A stretch of 64,000 bases of DNA from Paenibacillus urinalis (GTDB taxonomy: Bacteria; Bacillota; Bacilli; Paenibacillales; Paenibacillaceae): contig NZ_CP118108.1 in the NCBI RefSeq assembly GCF_028747985.1, positions 4,810,001 through 4,874,000 on the forward strand, in the 5' to 3' direction. Of the stretch, positions 1-11,165 are shown in pieces; positions within the stretch are counted from its first letter, which is position 1; each line of letters opens with the position of its first letter. The notes beneath the pieces are model-generated. The model saw only the letters and a list, made by a program, of their open reading frames with translations, was not told where the DNA came from and did not search any database. The translations under genes and the position numbers were made by a program.

Positions 1-67
1 CGACTAAGATTATCCGACAAACTGCGCTTCTACATATAACAATATGATGCTGCTTAACAATACAATT

Positions 68-2089
<2,022 letters not shown>

Positions 2090-2316
2090 CTATCCCTCCG
2101 TGATAATAAATTCAAATAATATGTAAGGCCCGTGAAAGACCAAACTCTTGTACTGCCAGATTATACTGCTAGATAAGCGTATACTGTCCTACAAAATTCT
2201 CCTTCTCACGGGTACCTTTATTAAAATGGTGTACTCACCTATGATGTTCATTTTTAGCACTAAAGCTTGATAGATTGATCAGCAAAAGGTATGCGTACGC
2301 AGCCTCGCCATCATCA

Positions 2317-4644
2317 CTATTCGACCTTGGTAATCGGCGCAAAACCGGCGAGCAGACGTTTTACACCAACCGGCGCAGGGAAAGCAATCTGCAGCTCCAT
2401 GTCGTTGCCTGCACCTTTAATGGAGACAATCGTTCCTGTTCCCCATTTGCCATGCTGGACTTTGTCGCCTGCTGCGAAATCCTTCGAGCCACTGCCTGCC
2501 GTACTTGCAGCTGCACCACCTGGTCTCCCTGTAGTAACAGATACTTTAGAAGCTTCTGCAGAAGCCGTAGAACCACCGAAGCCGGTACTGGTAGTCCGAG
2601 AACCTCCAAAGTTACTTCCTCCTCCAGAAAAACCGCGTCCTCCATAGGAGCCGCCAGCGTTGCTGCCTCCCCCGCGGCGATAGCGGTCCTGGGCAATTTT
2701 CGTATCCTCCTTAAGATCTTCCGGAATCTCATCCAGGAAGCGGGAAGGTGGATTCGCTGTGGTCCGTCCGAACAAAGTCCGCATTTGGGCACAGGACAGG
2801 AAGAGCTGCTGTTCCGCACGGGTAATCCCTACATAAGCAAGGCGGCGTTCCTCTTCAAGCTCTTCCTCATCCATAAAGGTACGGCTATGCGGGAACACGC
2901 CTTCCTCCATCCCGATAATGAAGACAACAGGAAACTCCAGTCCCTTGGCACTGTGCATGGTCATCAGAACGACCGCATCATCCTGCTCTTCCTCGTCATC
3001 ATTCATGCTGTCAATGTCAGCAATAAGAGCCAAATCCGTAAGGAACGATACAAGTGATTTGTCTTCATTGTTCTTCTCGAACTCCATCGTTACAGACAAG
3101 AACTCATCAATATTCTCAAGTCTGGCCTTGGATTCCAGCGTATTCTCGTTCTGGAACTCCAGACGATACTGGCTCATCTCGAGTATTTTCTCCGTCAGCT
3201 CCGTCACCGACAAATACTCAACCATCCGATGCAGGGCCGCAATCATATCATAGAATTCAACCAGTGCATTACGTGTGCGTCCAGCAAATCCCAGATCATC
3301 TACCACTTCAAGCACTTTAAAAATGGATACTCCTCTCTCCCCCGCTGCGGCAGCGAGCTTTCCAACAGTCGTATCACCGATGCCCCGTTTAGGTACATTG
3401 ATAATTCGTGTCAAGCTGATATCGTCATCAGGATTGGACAAAAGGCGCAAATAAGCAAGGACGTCCTTAATCTCTTTACGGTCATAGAACTTAATCCCGC
3501 CGACGATTTGGTAAGGAATATCCGATTTAATCAAAATTTCCTCGATTACCCGGGACTGTGCGTTGGTACGATACAATATTGCATGATCCTGATAGCTCTT
3601 GCCCTTGTTCACGTTCTTGCTGATCTCGGAAGTTACAAAATATCCTTCATCATGCTCGGAGTCCGCACGGTAAACCTTGATCTTGTCCCCGCCAGTCTTA
3701 TCCGTCCACAGCTTCTTCGGCTTGCGTCCCGAATTAAGTGCGATGACGGCATTAGCTGCATCCAGAATATTGGAAGTGGAACGATAATTCTGCTCCAGCA
3801 GGATCGTACGGGCTTCCGGATAATCCTCTTCAAAGTTCAGAATATTGCTGATATCGGCACCGCGCCAGCGATAGATCGACTGGTCACTATCACCCACGAC
3901 GCAAATACGGTGATGCTTGTCCGCCAGCATGCGGGTCAGCATATACTGCGCACGGTTCGTATCCTGATACTCATCTACGTGGATGTATTGGAATTTCTTC
4001 TGGTAGAAGTCAAGTACTTCCGGCACTTCTTTGAACAGCTGAATGGTTGTCATAATGAGATCATCGAAATCAAGCGAGTTGTTCGCTTTCAGTCGTTTTT
4101 GGTACATCGTGTATACTTTCGCCACAATACCTTCAAAATAATCACCAATCTTCGCTTCATACTGTGCAGGAGTGACCAGCTCATTCTTCGCCGTACTCAT
4201 GGCAGACTGAATAGCTTTGGGTTCAAACTTCTTCGTATCAATATTCAGATCCTTCATACAGTTACGAATAACGGACAGCTGATCTGCCGAGTCCAGAATA
4301 CTAAAGTTAGATGTAAATCCGATTCGTTCTATATCACGGCGCAAAATCCGCACACACATGGAGTGAAACGTAGATACCCAAATATCGCGTCCTTCCGACC
4401 CGACGAGCTTCGATACCCGCTCCTGCATCTCCCGTGCTGCCTTATTCGTAAATGTGATGGCCAGAATGCCCCAAGGTGCTGTTTTTTTGGTGGCAATCAA
4501 GTAAGCGATACGATGAGTCAGCACTCTCGTCTTACCACTGCCTGCGCCGGCCATAATGAGAAGTGGTCCTTCTGTTGTAACCACCGCCTCCCGCTGCGGA
4601 GGGTTCAGACGTGCAACAGCGTCCTGTATATTAATGGATTGCAT
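2317..4644 (-). CDS. pcrA: ATP-dependent DNA helicase PcrA (UvrD family)
   Basis: Superfamily 1A 3'-5' helicase that acts in excision repair, rolling-circle replication and removal of RecA or stalled RNA polymerase. Walker A is AGAGSGKT at residues 32-39; motif II is DEYQDTN; motifs [10 protein letters not shown] and the late helicase motif VGITRAEQ are present. The tail has a glycine-rich linker (about 660-700) and a Tudor-like RNA-polymerase-contact domain (721-775, starting KDFAAGDKV). At 775 residues it is slightly longer than Bacillus PcrA because of the linker. The start ATG has AAGGGG nine bases upstream. It lies 47 bases after pcrB, so the two are probably cotranscribed. Confidence 0.97.
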   Translation of the reverse strand: MQSINIQDAVARLNPPQREAVVTTEGPLLIMAGAGSGKTRVLTHRIAYLIATKKTAPWGILAITFTNKAAREMQERVSKLVGSEGRDIWVSTFHSMCVRILRRDIERIGFTSNFSILDSADQLSVIRNCMKDLNIDTKKFEPKAIQSAMSTAKNELVTPAQYEAKIGDYFEGIVAKVYTMYQKRLKANNSLDFDDLIMTTIQLFKEVPEVLDFYQKKFQYIHVDEYQDTNRAQYMLTRMLADKHHRICVVGDSDQSIYRWRGADISNILNFEEDYPEARTILLEQNYRSTSNILDAANAVIALNSGRKPKKLWTDKTGGDKIKVYRADSEHDEGYFVTSEISKNVNKGKSYQDHAILYRTNAQSRVIEEILIKSDIPYQIVGGIKFYDRKEIKDVLAYLRLLSNPDDDISLTRIINVPKRGIGDTTVGKLAAAAGERGVSIFKVLEVVDDLGFAGRTRNALVEFYDMIAALHRMVEYLSVTELTEKILEMSQYRLEFQNENTLESKARLENIDEFLSVTMEFEKNNEDKSLVSFLTDLALIADIDSMNDDEEEQDDAVVLMTMHSAKGLEFPVVFIIGMEEGVFPHSRTFMDEEELEEERRLAYVGITRAEQQLFLSCAQMRTLFGRTTANPPSRFLDEIPEDLKEDTKIAQDRYRRGGGSNAGGSYGGRGFSGGGSNFGGSRTTSTGFGGSTASAEASKVSVTTGRPGGAAASTAGSGSKDFAAGDKVQHGKWGTGTIVSIKGAGNDMELQIAFPAPVGVKRLLAGFAPITKVE

Positions 4645-4691
4645 ACATGCAAGCCCCTTTCGTTATTGAAGTAAAAAAAGTGCATCATCCT

Positions 4692-5405
4692 CTATTTTGA
4701 GGTTGGTTTGGTCTCAACCGGTTTGACAGCCTGAACCGTAGCAAGCGCCGAGGGCAAATCATAATAAACCGCATTGCCCACAACAATGGTATCCGCTGCC
4801 TTCGCTGCCTTCACTGCTGTATCGTAATCGACAATCCCCCCGCCATAAAATAGCTGAGACTGGTATGCTGCATGGCGAGCTGCCTCTACTGTTTCCATAT
4901 CACCAAAGGTTCCACTGTATTCAATGTACACAATAGGCAGATTCATCAGTCTGTCCGCTACCTGTACATAAGCAGCTACCCCTTCAGCCTCAAGCTCAGT
5001 ATTCGGAGAAGTTAGTCGCGCTACCGTTGAATCAGGGTTCAATACGATATATCCTTCACAAACGATAAGCTCCCAAGGAATCATATATCCAAACTGTTCA
5101 ATGGCGGCTTGATGCTGTCCGGTGATCCAGCGCGTATCTTGTGCGTTCAGCACCATCGGGACCATGTAAAGATCAAATCCGGGCACAACCGCCTCAAGGT
5201 CTGAAATCTCTTGTACACATGGAAGCTCGTACCTCCGCACCCTTGAGAGCAGGTCCACCGTGTTATCGTACGTGACGCCAGAAGAGCCGCCGATCATAAT
5301 TGCATCGGATCCGGACATGCATACCGCATCAAGCGCCTCATCCGTCAATTCACGGTCAGGATCGAGTTTGAAAATATGCTTCCATTCCTTGATCATTTCC
5401 TTCAA
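4692..5405 (-). CDS. pcrB: Heptaprenylglyceryl phosphate synthase PcrB
   Basis: TIM-barrel prenyltransferase that joins a long polyprenyl diphosphate to glycerol-1-phosphate, giving an archaeal-type ether lipid precursor. The N-terminal WKHIFKLDPDRELTDEAL, the GGSSGVTYDN phosphate-binding loop, YIEYSGTFGD and FYGGGI are typical of the family. The reading frame stays open to 5429, but I choose the TTG at 5405: it has GGAGG nine bases upstream, whereas the upstream TTG has no ribosome site. The ATG at 5396 is a further alternative. This gives 237 residues. First gene of the pcrB-pcrA-ligA run. A possible -35 TTGACT lies in the gap upstream, but no clear -10 was found. Confidence 0.93.
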   Translation of the reverse strand: MKEMIKEWKHIFKLDPDRELTDEALDAVCMSGSDAIMIGGSSGVTYDNTVDLLSRVRRYELPCVQEISDLEAVVPGFDLYMVPMVLNAQDTRWITGQHQAAIEQFGYMIPWELIVCEGYIVLNPDSTVARLTSPNTELEAEGVAAYVQVADRLMNLPIVYIEYSGTFGDMETVEAARHAAYQSQLFYGGGIVDYDTAVKAAKAADTIVVGNAVYYDLPSALATVQAVKPVETKPTSK

Positions 5406-5529
5406 AATTCCATTCCTCCACGCGAGCAAATCACTACTAAAACAAGTCTATGATAGTGGCATAAGGTAAGTCAATGTTCGTATGCGAGGCGAACAAGATT
5501 TTTAGCTGGAAACAGAGGATGGAATACCA

Positions 5530-5564
5530 AAAAACCTGCGGCTTTCCTATGAAAGGGCAGGTTT
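5530..5564 (-). terminator. Rho-independent terminator after the OrfA-like gene
   Basis: On the minus strand AAACCTGC pairs with GCAGGTTT around a second short stem (CTTTC/GAAAG), followed by a T run. It separates the OrfA-like gene from pcrB. Confidence 0.75.
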
Positions 5565-5689
5565 ACATGAGGGCCTTGAGAGCAGCCTTTATTAGCTGTC
5601 GATATTTAATTTAACCGTATTAAACATTTGTGCGCTAAAACATTCATTGATTAAATCATTCGAGTATGACCAAATTCGGCTTGCATACT

Positions 5690-6166
5690 TTAATACTCAC
5701 CTACCCGATTGCGAACATATAAGCGTTTGGGCTTCTCCGCGTATAGCTTCTGCAGCTCCCTAAGCTCCCGTTTTAATTGAGCATTCTCATCCTTCAATAG
5801 ACGAATCTGATCCTCTGCCACATAAATTTTGTCCTGCAGCTTCTCCTCCAAGCTCCAGTGCTTACGATTATGCCGCTGTCTGCCCTCATTCATAAGCCCC
5901 TTCTCACCATACTTATCAAAAATGGCCCTCCATCGCTGCAAGCATCGCTTGGGCGTATCTGTGCCTATCGCTTCTAAGCAGAAGCCGCCGCGTATAAAAA
6001 TGTCCCTTGGCCGAACTCCGTCCTGATCTGCCCGAATCGCAGCAATTTTGAATACGGGCGTATACGTAATATTCCTGCCTTCAATACTGGACACATTGGG
6101 ATTATGTCTGAGCTCATACAGCTGGGCCTGCGTAAATTCCTTGGGTCTTCGGGTTGCTTTTGCCAT
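5690..6166 (-). CDS. HTH/coiled-coil protein related to IS3-family OrfA, standing alone
   Basis: The 158-residue product has an N-terminal KEFTQAQLYELRHNP segment that resembles the start of IS3-family OrfA proteins, then a region that may form one or two helix-turn-helix units, and a charged coiled-coil from about residue 110 to 150. That is the usual OrfA plan of HTH plus leucine zipper. No OrfB integrase follows, no terminal inverted repeats were seen, and a good terminator lies right behind the gene, so it may be a domesticated DNA-binding protein or an old remnant. The frame is open to 6223, but the ATG at 6166 has GAGG nine bases upstream and the earlier starts have none. Function unknown. 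Confidence 0.7.
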   Translation of the reverse strand: MAKATRRPKEFTQAQLYELRHNPNVSSIEGRNITYTPVFKIAAIRADQDGVRPRDIFIRGGFCLEAIGTDTPKRCLQRWRAIFDKYGEKGLMNEGRQRHNRKHWSLEEKLQDKIYVAEDQIRLLKDENAQLKRELRELQKLYAEKPKRLYVRNRVGEY

Positions 6167-6223
6167 ATCGGAAAACCTCGCTTTACTCTTATGTATAGTT
6201 ATATGATTCATCCGGGTTAACAT

Positions 6224-6275
6224 AAAAAGACCCGCTGAGAGGCGCTGTCCAAGCAGCCTTCCAAGCGAGTCTGAA
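6224..6275 (-). terminator. Terminator after the phytochrome gene
   Basis: On the minus strand AGACTCGC pairs with GCGGGTCT, with an inner stem AGGCTG/CAGCGCCT, followed by TTTTT. It lies between the phytochrome stop and the OrfA-like gene. Confidence 0.75.
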
Positions 6276-6384
6276 TAGTGCAGCTTAAGGACAGCCCTAA
6301 GCTAATTATCTGCAAAATCCTTCCAAAAGTTTATAGAAGAACTTAAATTTATCGTGAACAATTTCATATTTGAAATGAATTCCG

Positions 6385-8949
6385 TTATAACATGGTAACA
6401 TTGTTTTTACCCTGGCTTTTGGCTGAACGCAGGGAAGCCTCTGCTTGCTCAAACAAAACATCGGGATGAGTCACTGCATTCGGCACGATGACCGCTGCGC
6501 CAACACTTACTGTCAACCATTCATGATCATAAGCGTTCAGAGTGGATTGTACAGGAATTTGCAGTGCCTCGACACCTTGTCTGATCTCTTCTGCCAGACT
6601 AATTGCTGCTTCTGTGGTAGTATCCTTAAGTCTTAATCTAAATTTACCGCCGCTCTTTCTACAGATCGATGCGTTATATTCTTCTCTTTCTCCCAGTACT
6701 CTAAGAACGTCTGCAACCCACTGAAGACATAAATCTCCGTTCTTAAGCCCGTGAGTCAGGTTATATGTTCGGAAATCGTCCACATCAATAATGAGCAGTC
6801 CCATGGAACAATTCTCTTCTATACAGCTCTCCCATTCCTGGCACAGCTCTCGATCAAAAACAGAACAGATGGATAATCCGGTGAGCGAATCGGTAACGAG
6901 ATAGCTTTTGAGCTGATCTGTCATTTCCGCAAATTCCTTCTTATCACTGTTGGATACACCCTGGTGGATTAGAATCATGAAGGAAGGGTCACCCCCATGC
7001 ATCACCGAAGCCACCGTATACTCCAGCAGCAGTGAGTCTCCGTCAGCCTGTTTAAAATAAGATTTGCCTGCAATTAATTCATCATTTCCCATATCAAGCT
7101 CTTCCATCTTCTGATGAAAACCGTCCTTCGACGGATCAGCGATATAATGAAGAAACTCTTTGCCGGTCAGCTCTTCTGTTGTCTCGTAACCCAGCTGCTG
7201 AACTGCTTTACTATTACAGTATATGATCCTGCCATTCGTTACCGTAAAAAATCCAACCGGAGACAGCTCCATAAGCTGCAAATATCGGTGCTCATTATCT
7301 CGTAGAATGCGGGCATTCTGAATCGCCTCTACTTCCATCTGCCTGAGCTGATTCTCTGTCTGGCTCCGCACGATACTTTTCAGTTCAGGAAGAATATTCA
7401 GTTCCTTGCTCAGCCAAGGATACGAAGTGGCTTCTACCACTTCTCGCCATTTTTCAAATGATTTGCGGGGGGACAGGCGGTATCCGTCGTCTGCTTTTAT
7501 TACTGCTTTTGCAGGATCCCCTGCCCAGTCCACGATCTGAACTACTTCGGCTCTAAACCATATAATATAGTCACGATGCATTTGATCCATAGATAGATAG
7601 AGCACGCCGGAGCCTATTTTTTTATATTTTTCAGCAGGGGGAAACTCTGCACTTAGCTTCGAAGAATGGTAGGTATAATCTTGAGCTTGACTCGAGAGCC
7701 ACTGTGCCAGGTCACGGACCTGTTCTGCAGATGGCGTGTTCCCATAAAACAGCAGATCATTCTTGTAAGACACAACCGCTCCTGACGCATTCATCAGCTG
7801 AAGCAGCGACTCCTGCTCCTTATCCAAATCTGCGAGCACACGGGATGAGCTTGTATTGCCAATAAAGATCTGCACAATGCGTGAGGCTGTCTGTCTCAGC
7901 CTGATCTCATCCTGATAATCATCCAGCTCCTGTCGCTGCACCAATTCACTGCTGAAAAAAGCACCTAGGAAATTACACAAGTTCCTTATACGGTGCGGTA
8001 CATATTTAGGAGAATAATGGTGACAAGTGATCAGCCCCCATAGCTCCCCATCATGAATTAAGGATATCGTCACTGTGGCCTGAACACCCATGTTCTGTAA
8101 ATATTCAATATGCATAGGCGAAACGCTTCGGAGCACAGACAAGCTGAGATTAAGCGGTTTGCCTGTCAACGGCTGTACGGTGGGTATAATCGGCACAGGA
8201 ATGTAATCCACGTTCACAATCGTTCGAAGCCAGTTGCGGAGGTAGAGCTCACGAGCTTGTCTCGGAATATCGGAGGCGGGATAGTGATGTCCCAAAAAAG
8301 GCTCCAGCCCCACTTCCCTCGCTTCGGCTATAACCTTTCCGTTCCACTGCTCATCGAATTCATAGATCATAACCCGGTCGTACCCCAGCATCTCCTTCAC
8401 TTGCTCAGCAACCACCTGGCTGGCATCATATCTCGTGCTCGTACGCTTAACTCGACTGAAGAACGTATGAATCCAGTTATAATCATCCGTCTTAGACTGC
8501 TCTTCTTGAGCCGGTTCAAGCTCCAATATCATCAGACCTTCACTCGAATGGGCAATGCCGAAAAAGTCCAAGTCCTTACCCGTCTCTACGTTCTTGATCT
8601 TCAAACTCATATATTGTAAATCAGATGTATCACTAGCGCTTAAATTACGATCAATCAGCTCTTGCTGCGATTCCCAGCCAATGAGATCTGCTGCCGGCGT
8701 TCCAATCAGTTCCTCTGCTTCTTGTCCGAAAAATTCAAAGGTATTGGCACTGCATTGTACAATCGTATACGGAGACTCACTCATCATTGAAATTAAAACC
8801 CCGTGTGGCTGAATCATTCCCGGAATGTGAATGGGCTCCTTCTCGCAGTTGGTTAAATCTATAGGTTCGCCTGGATCGAGTTCCTCTTCGGAGTTATACA
8901 GTGTTCGATTCAGTAATTGGTTATCCTGGTAATCCCCGGTTCCAGACAT
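6385..8949 (-). CDS. Bacteriophytochrome with PAS and degenerate GGDEF output
   Basis: Red/far-red photoreceptor that should bind biliverdin. Domains: PAS-2 with the chromophore cysteine Cys35 in DLTNCEKEPIHIPG; GAF with PASDIPR (Asp227) and conserved His280 and His310; PHY; a second PAS at about 555-670; and a GGDEF-type domain at about 690-854. The output domain is degenerate: the active-site loop reads SGGKF (766-770) instead of GGDEF/GGEEF, the DxLTGLxNR motif reads DSLTGLSIC, and the usual acidic residue after the metal site is missing, although DVDDF is kept. It is therefore probably not an active diguanylate cyclase and may act through binding or protein contacts. No EAL or histidine kinase domain follows. 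It starts 21 bases after heme oxygenase in one operon. Confidence 0.92.
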   Translation of the reverse strand: MSGTGDYQDNQLLNRTLYNSEEELDPGEPIDLTNCEKEPIHIPGMIQPHGVLISMMSESPYTIVQCSANTFEFFGQEAEELIGTPAADLIGWESQQELIDRNLSASDTSDLQYMSLKIKNVETGKDLDFFGIAHSSEGLMILELEPAQEEQSKTDDYNWIHTFFSRVKRTSTRYDASQVVAEQVKEMLGYDRVMIYEFDEQWNGKVIAEAREVGLEPFLGHHYPASDIPRQARELYLRNWLRTIVNVDYIPVPIIPTVQPLTGKPLNLSLSVLRSVSPMHIEYLQNMGVQATVTISLIHDGELWGLITCHHYSPKYVPHRIRNLCNFLGAFFSSELVQRQELDDYQDEIRLRQTASRIVQIFIGNTSSSRVLADLDKEQESLLQLMNASGAVVSYKNDLLFYGNTPSAEQVRDLAQWLSSQAQDYTYHSSKLSAEFPPAEKYKKIGSGVLYLSMDQMHRDYIIWFRAEVVQIVDWAGDPAKAVIKADDGYRLSPRKSFEKWREVVEATSYPWLSKELNILPELKSIVRSQTENQLRQMEVEAIQNARILRDNEHRYLQLMELSPVGFFTVTNGRIIYCNSKAVQQLGYETTEELTGKEFLHYIADPSKDGFHQKMEELDMGNDELIAGKSYFKQADGDSLLLEYTVASVMHGGDPSFMILIHQGVSNSDKKEFAEMTDQLKSYLVTDSLTGLSICSVFDRELCQEWESCIEENCSMGLLIIDVDDFRTYNLTHGLKNGDLCLQWVADVLRVLGEREEYNASICRKSGGKFRLRLKDTTTEAAISLAEEIRQGVEALQIPVQSTLNAYDHEWLTVSVGAAVIVPNAVTHPDVLFEQAEASLRSAKSQGKNNVTML

Positions 8950-8970
8950 TGTCGTAAGATCTCCCCTTTA

Positions 8971-9561
8971 TCATTCGCTATGATCGGTAGTGTTAACCCA
9001 TTGATTAAGCAAACGGAAGGTCTCTTTTGCCGTACCAACGATTACCTCGCGATTCGCTCCAGCTTCTGCAGCCGAGTTCATGATACCACTTAGTTCTTTC
9101 CATGCCACACGTGTGTCTTGTCCGTAAGCATTAAAATAAGAGAGTCCTGCGCCCGGCTCCAGAGCTAAATGCTCTCGCAGCTTACGGGTAATAACCTGTC
9201 CTCCAAGCGTTGAGCCCTCAATGACATATAAATAACCCAGCAATTGTTCCGTTAAAGCGATCTCGGGGATTTCGCTGCATAGAGGAACCTGCTGTCTATT
9301 CGAAGAGAGGTATGCAAGGTCCTGCTCCAGCAGGGGCGATTTCGCACGATGCTTCATATCGATGCCCAGCTCCTGCACACCGTCAAGCTGCTCAATCTTC
9401 TGTTCTATCGGCAGAATAAAGCCGTAAAATTTCTCTAAATACGCCTGATAATCGGCCTTGTTAAGGGTATGGTTCATAATGGCTTTGGCATAGTCATTTT
9501 GCTCGATTCGATCATGTTCCTCCGCCGTTTCTTTTCTGAGCTGTTCCATAATGGTTGTCAT
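8971..9561 (-). CDS. Biliverdin-producing heme oxygenase
   Basis: Oxidises heme to biliverdin, iron and CO; biliverdin is the chromophore of the phytochrome encoded next. The all-helical heme oxygenase fold is indicated by the N-terminal AEEHDRIEQ (proximal heme-ligand histidine) and the distal-helix motif VIEGSTLGGQ. The frame opens with a GTG at 9567, but the ATG at 9561 has GGAGG nine bases upstream, so I use that (196 residues). A -10-like TATACT lies about 60 bases upstream at 9622-9627, with no good -35. Co-transcription with the phytochrome is strongly implied by the 21-base spacing. Confidence 0.93.
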   Translation of the reverse strand: MTTIMEQLRKETAEEHDRIEQNDYAKAIMNHTLNKADYQAYLEKFYGFILPIEQKIEQLDGVQELGIDMKHRAKSPLLEQDLAYLSSNRQQVPLCSEIPEIALTEQLLGYLYVIEGSTLGGQVITRKLREHLALEPGAGLSYFNAYGQDTRVAWKELSGIMNSAAEAGANREVIVGTAKETFRLLNQWVNTTDHSE

Positions 9562-9686
9562 TTCCACGAACCTCCCTGTTCATATGAGATTAAAACTATT
9601 GATTAAAAGACCAATTCCTTCAGTATAAACAATGTTAGACGAAAAAACGATAGATTCCAAATACCCATATAGGAAGATGTTTGCCA

Positions 9687-9716
9687 TTGACCTGCTTAAT
9701 TCCTCTCGCCTATGCT
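9687..9716 (+). promoter_or_regulatory. Sigma-A-type promoter of the endonuclease-V-like gene
   Basis: TTGACC (9687-9692), 18-base spacer, TATGCT (9711-9716). It lies 40 bases before the ATG of the next gene, in the gap shared with the divergent heme oxygenase gene. Confidence 0.5.
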
Positions 9717-9755
9717 TATATAAATAGAAACAAACGATATAGGAGAGAATGATAG

Positions 9756-10154
9756 ATGCGTTTATGGCATGAAGATCTAATTCGTATGCTCCCTAGACCC
9801 CAGCTGCTCGGACAGCATCGGGAATGCTGTGCACTGCGGGGCGGCGGATGGGGCAAGAAGCATGCAACCGTCAATTATGTATTTGACTACCATCCGCTGA
9901 AGCTGGTTCGGTATCATATTTTAATTATAGAAGAAATGAAAAATCGGGGATACAACGTAGATAGCCTATGGGAAAATCCAACTTATCGCGGGAAGCAGAC
10001 CGATCCATGGGATTGGGACGATGAGTATGAGGTGATGGCCCATACGCGTTATGATGAGCATAACGATGCCTACATGACGGAGTGCCTCGATAATCTGGCA
10101 GAGAAGGGGATTATGCTGGAAGTGGGTGTGAAGCAGGCGGACGGCTTAAGGTAA
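9756..10154 (+). CDS. Pyrimidine-dimer glycosylase (T4 endonuclease V)-like, TIGR02328-type protein
   Basis: 132 residues. The start MRLWHEDLI..LP, then LLGQHRECCALRGGGWGKKH and a PWDWDDEYE segment, match a small family that Pfam groups with pyrimidine dimer DNA glycosylase (T4 endonuclease V type). True T4 endonuclease V cuts at UV dimers with its N-terminal Thr; here residue 2 is Arg, so the activity is not assured and the family is largely uncharacterised. AGGAGAG lies eight bases before the ATG. It is divergent from the light-sensing heme oxygenase/phytochrome operon, a suggestive but unproven link between light and UV repair. Monocistronic, ending at a strong terminator. Confidence 0.7.
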   Translation: MRLWHEDLIRMLPRPQLLGQHRECCALRGGGWGKKHATVNYVFDYHPLKLVRYHILIIEEMKNRGYNVDSLWENPTYRGKQTDPWDWDDEYEVMAHTRYDEHNDAYMTECLDNLAEKGIMLEVGVKQADGLR

Positions 10155-10208
10155 GATATAGAACGAAATACGCTGATAAGCCTGCAGCAAGCAATAAAGA
10201 TGGTATAG

Positions 10209-10251
10209 AAAAAGATGGCTTTCTCTCAATGGGAGATGAAGCCATCTTTTT
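10209..10251. terminator. Bidirectional terminator between convergent genes
   Basis: AAAAGATGGCTT pairs with AAGCCATCTTTT with an inner TCTC/GAGA stem. A runs and T runs flank both sides, so it can end both the endonuclease-V-like gene and the rfb operon. Confidence 0.85.
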
Positions 10252-10283
10252 GCATTGTATAATGATTGAGATCTAGACATCTG

Positions 10284-11165
10284 TTATTGTATTTCTATGC
10301 TTGCGGCTTTCAGCTCATGTAGAAAATCGTGCAAACCCTCGCGCCAAGGACGTATATCAGTGAATCCGTTACTTCGGATGGCGAAGTGCTCCATGACCGA
10401 ATTTTGGGGACGTGGTGCTGGACGTGGAAAGCGGTCTGTAGTACAAGGCTCTAGCGAAGCTGTTATCTTCAAGTCTAATATTTGCGCAGCATCATCTAAT
10501 ATCGCTTTGGTAAACTCATACCATGTACAGGAGCCACTATTGGAGGCATGATAAATCCCATATTTCTCAGTCTGAATCAGCTCAAATAAGAACGCGGACA
10601 AATCTACGGTATAGGTAGGTGAGCCCTTTTGGTCATTCACTACATTCAGAAACGGTTTCTCCTGTCCCAATTTCAGCATCGTTTTAACAAAGTTATTGCC
10701 ATGCAAGCCATAAACCCATGAAGTACGTACAATAAAATAGCGTGAAGACAAACTTTGGATAAGCACTTCCCCTGCTCTCTTTGACTTTCCGTAAATACTT
10801 TGCGGGTCTGTATTGTCATACTCATGATACGGCTCAGGAGATTGGCCATCAAAAACATAATCTGTGCTGATATATACCATTTTGGCCTGAACCTTCTCCG
10901 CAGCTACTGCCAGGTTTCGGCTACCAGATGCATTAACCCGGTAGGCACCTTCAATATCGGCCTCGGCTGCATCGACTGCAGTATAGGCTGCGCAATGGAT
11001 AACGGCTTGCGGAAGGAATTCCGAAACTACGGCTTCGCACTGCTCTGGATTTGTAATATCAAGCGTTTGACGATCGCATGCCAGGACTTCAAAGCCCTTC
11101 TGCTCCAGTAATATTACAACGTCCTTTCCAAGTTGACCCGCTGCTCCGGTTACTAACACTTTCAT
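10284..11165 (-). CDS. rfbD: dTDP-4-dehydrorhamnose reductase
   Basis: Last step of dTDP-L-rhamnose synthesis: NAD(P)H reduction of the 4-keto sugar. Short-chain dehydrogenase (extended) fold with GAAGQLG nucleotide-binding loop at residues 7-13, STDYVFDG, and the catalytic YGKSK (Tyr-x-x-x-Lys). The 293 residues are normal length. The ATG directly follows the rfbB stop codon with no gap, and its ribosome site AGGGGG lies inside the end of rfbB, which suggests translational coupling. Also called rmlD. Confidence 0.95.
   Translation of the reverse strand: MKVLVTGAAGQLGKDVVILLEQKGFEVLACDRQTLDITNPEQCEAVVSEFLPQAVIHCAAYTAVDAAEADIEGAYRVNASGSRNLAVAAEKVQAKMVYISTDYVFDGQSPEPYHEYDNTDPQSIYGKSKRAGEVLIQSLSSRYFIVRTSWVYGLHGNNFVKTMLKLGQEKPFLNVVNDQKGSPTYTVDLSAFLFELIQTEKYGIYHASNSGSCTWYEFTKAILDDAAQILDLKITASLEPCTTDRFPRPAPRPQNSVMEHFAIRSNGFTDIRPWREGLHDFLHELKAASIEIQ

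Noticed and set aside
3229..4674. 481-codon plus-strand frame opposite pcrA
   Set aside because: Shadow of the pcrA coding strand; the translation has no recognisable domain.
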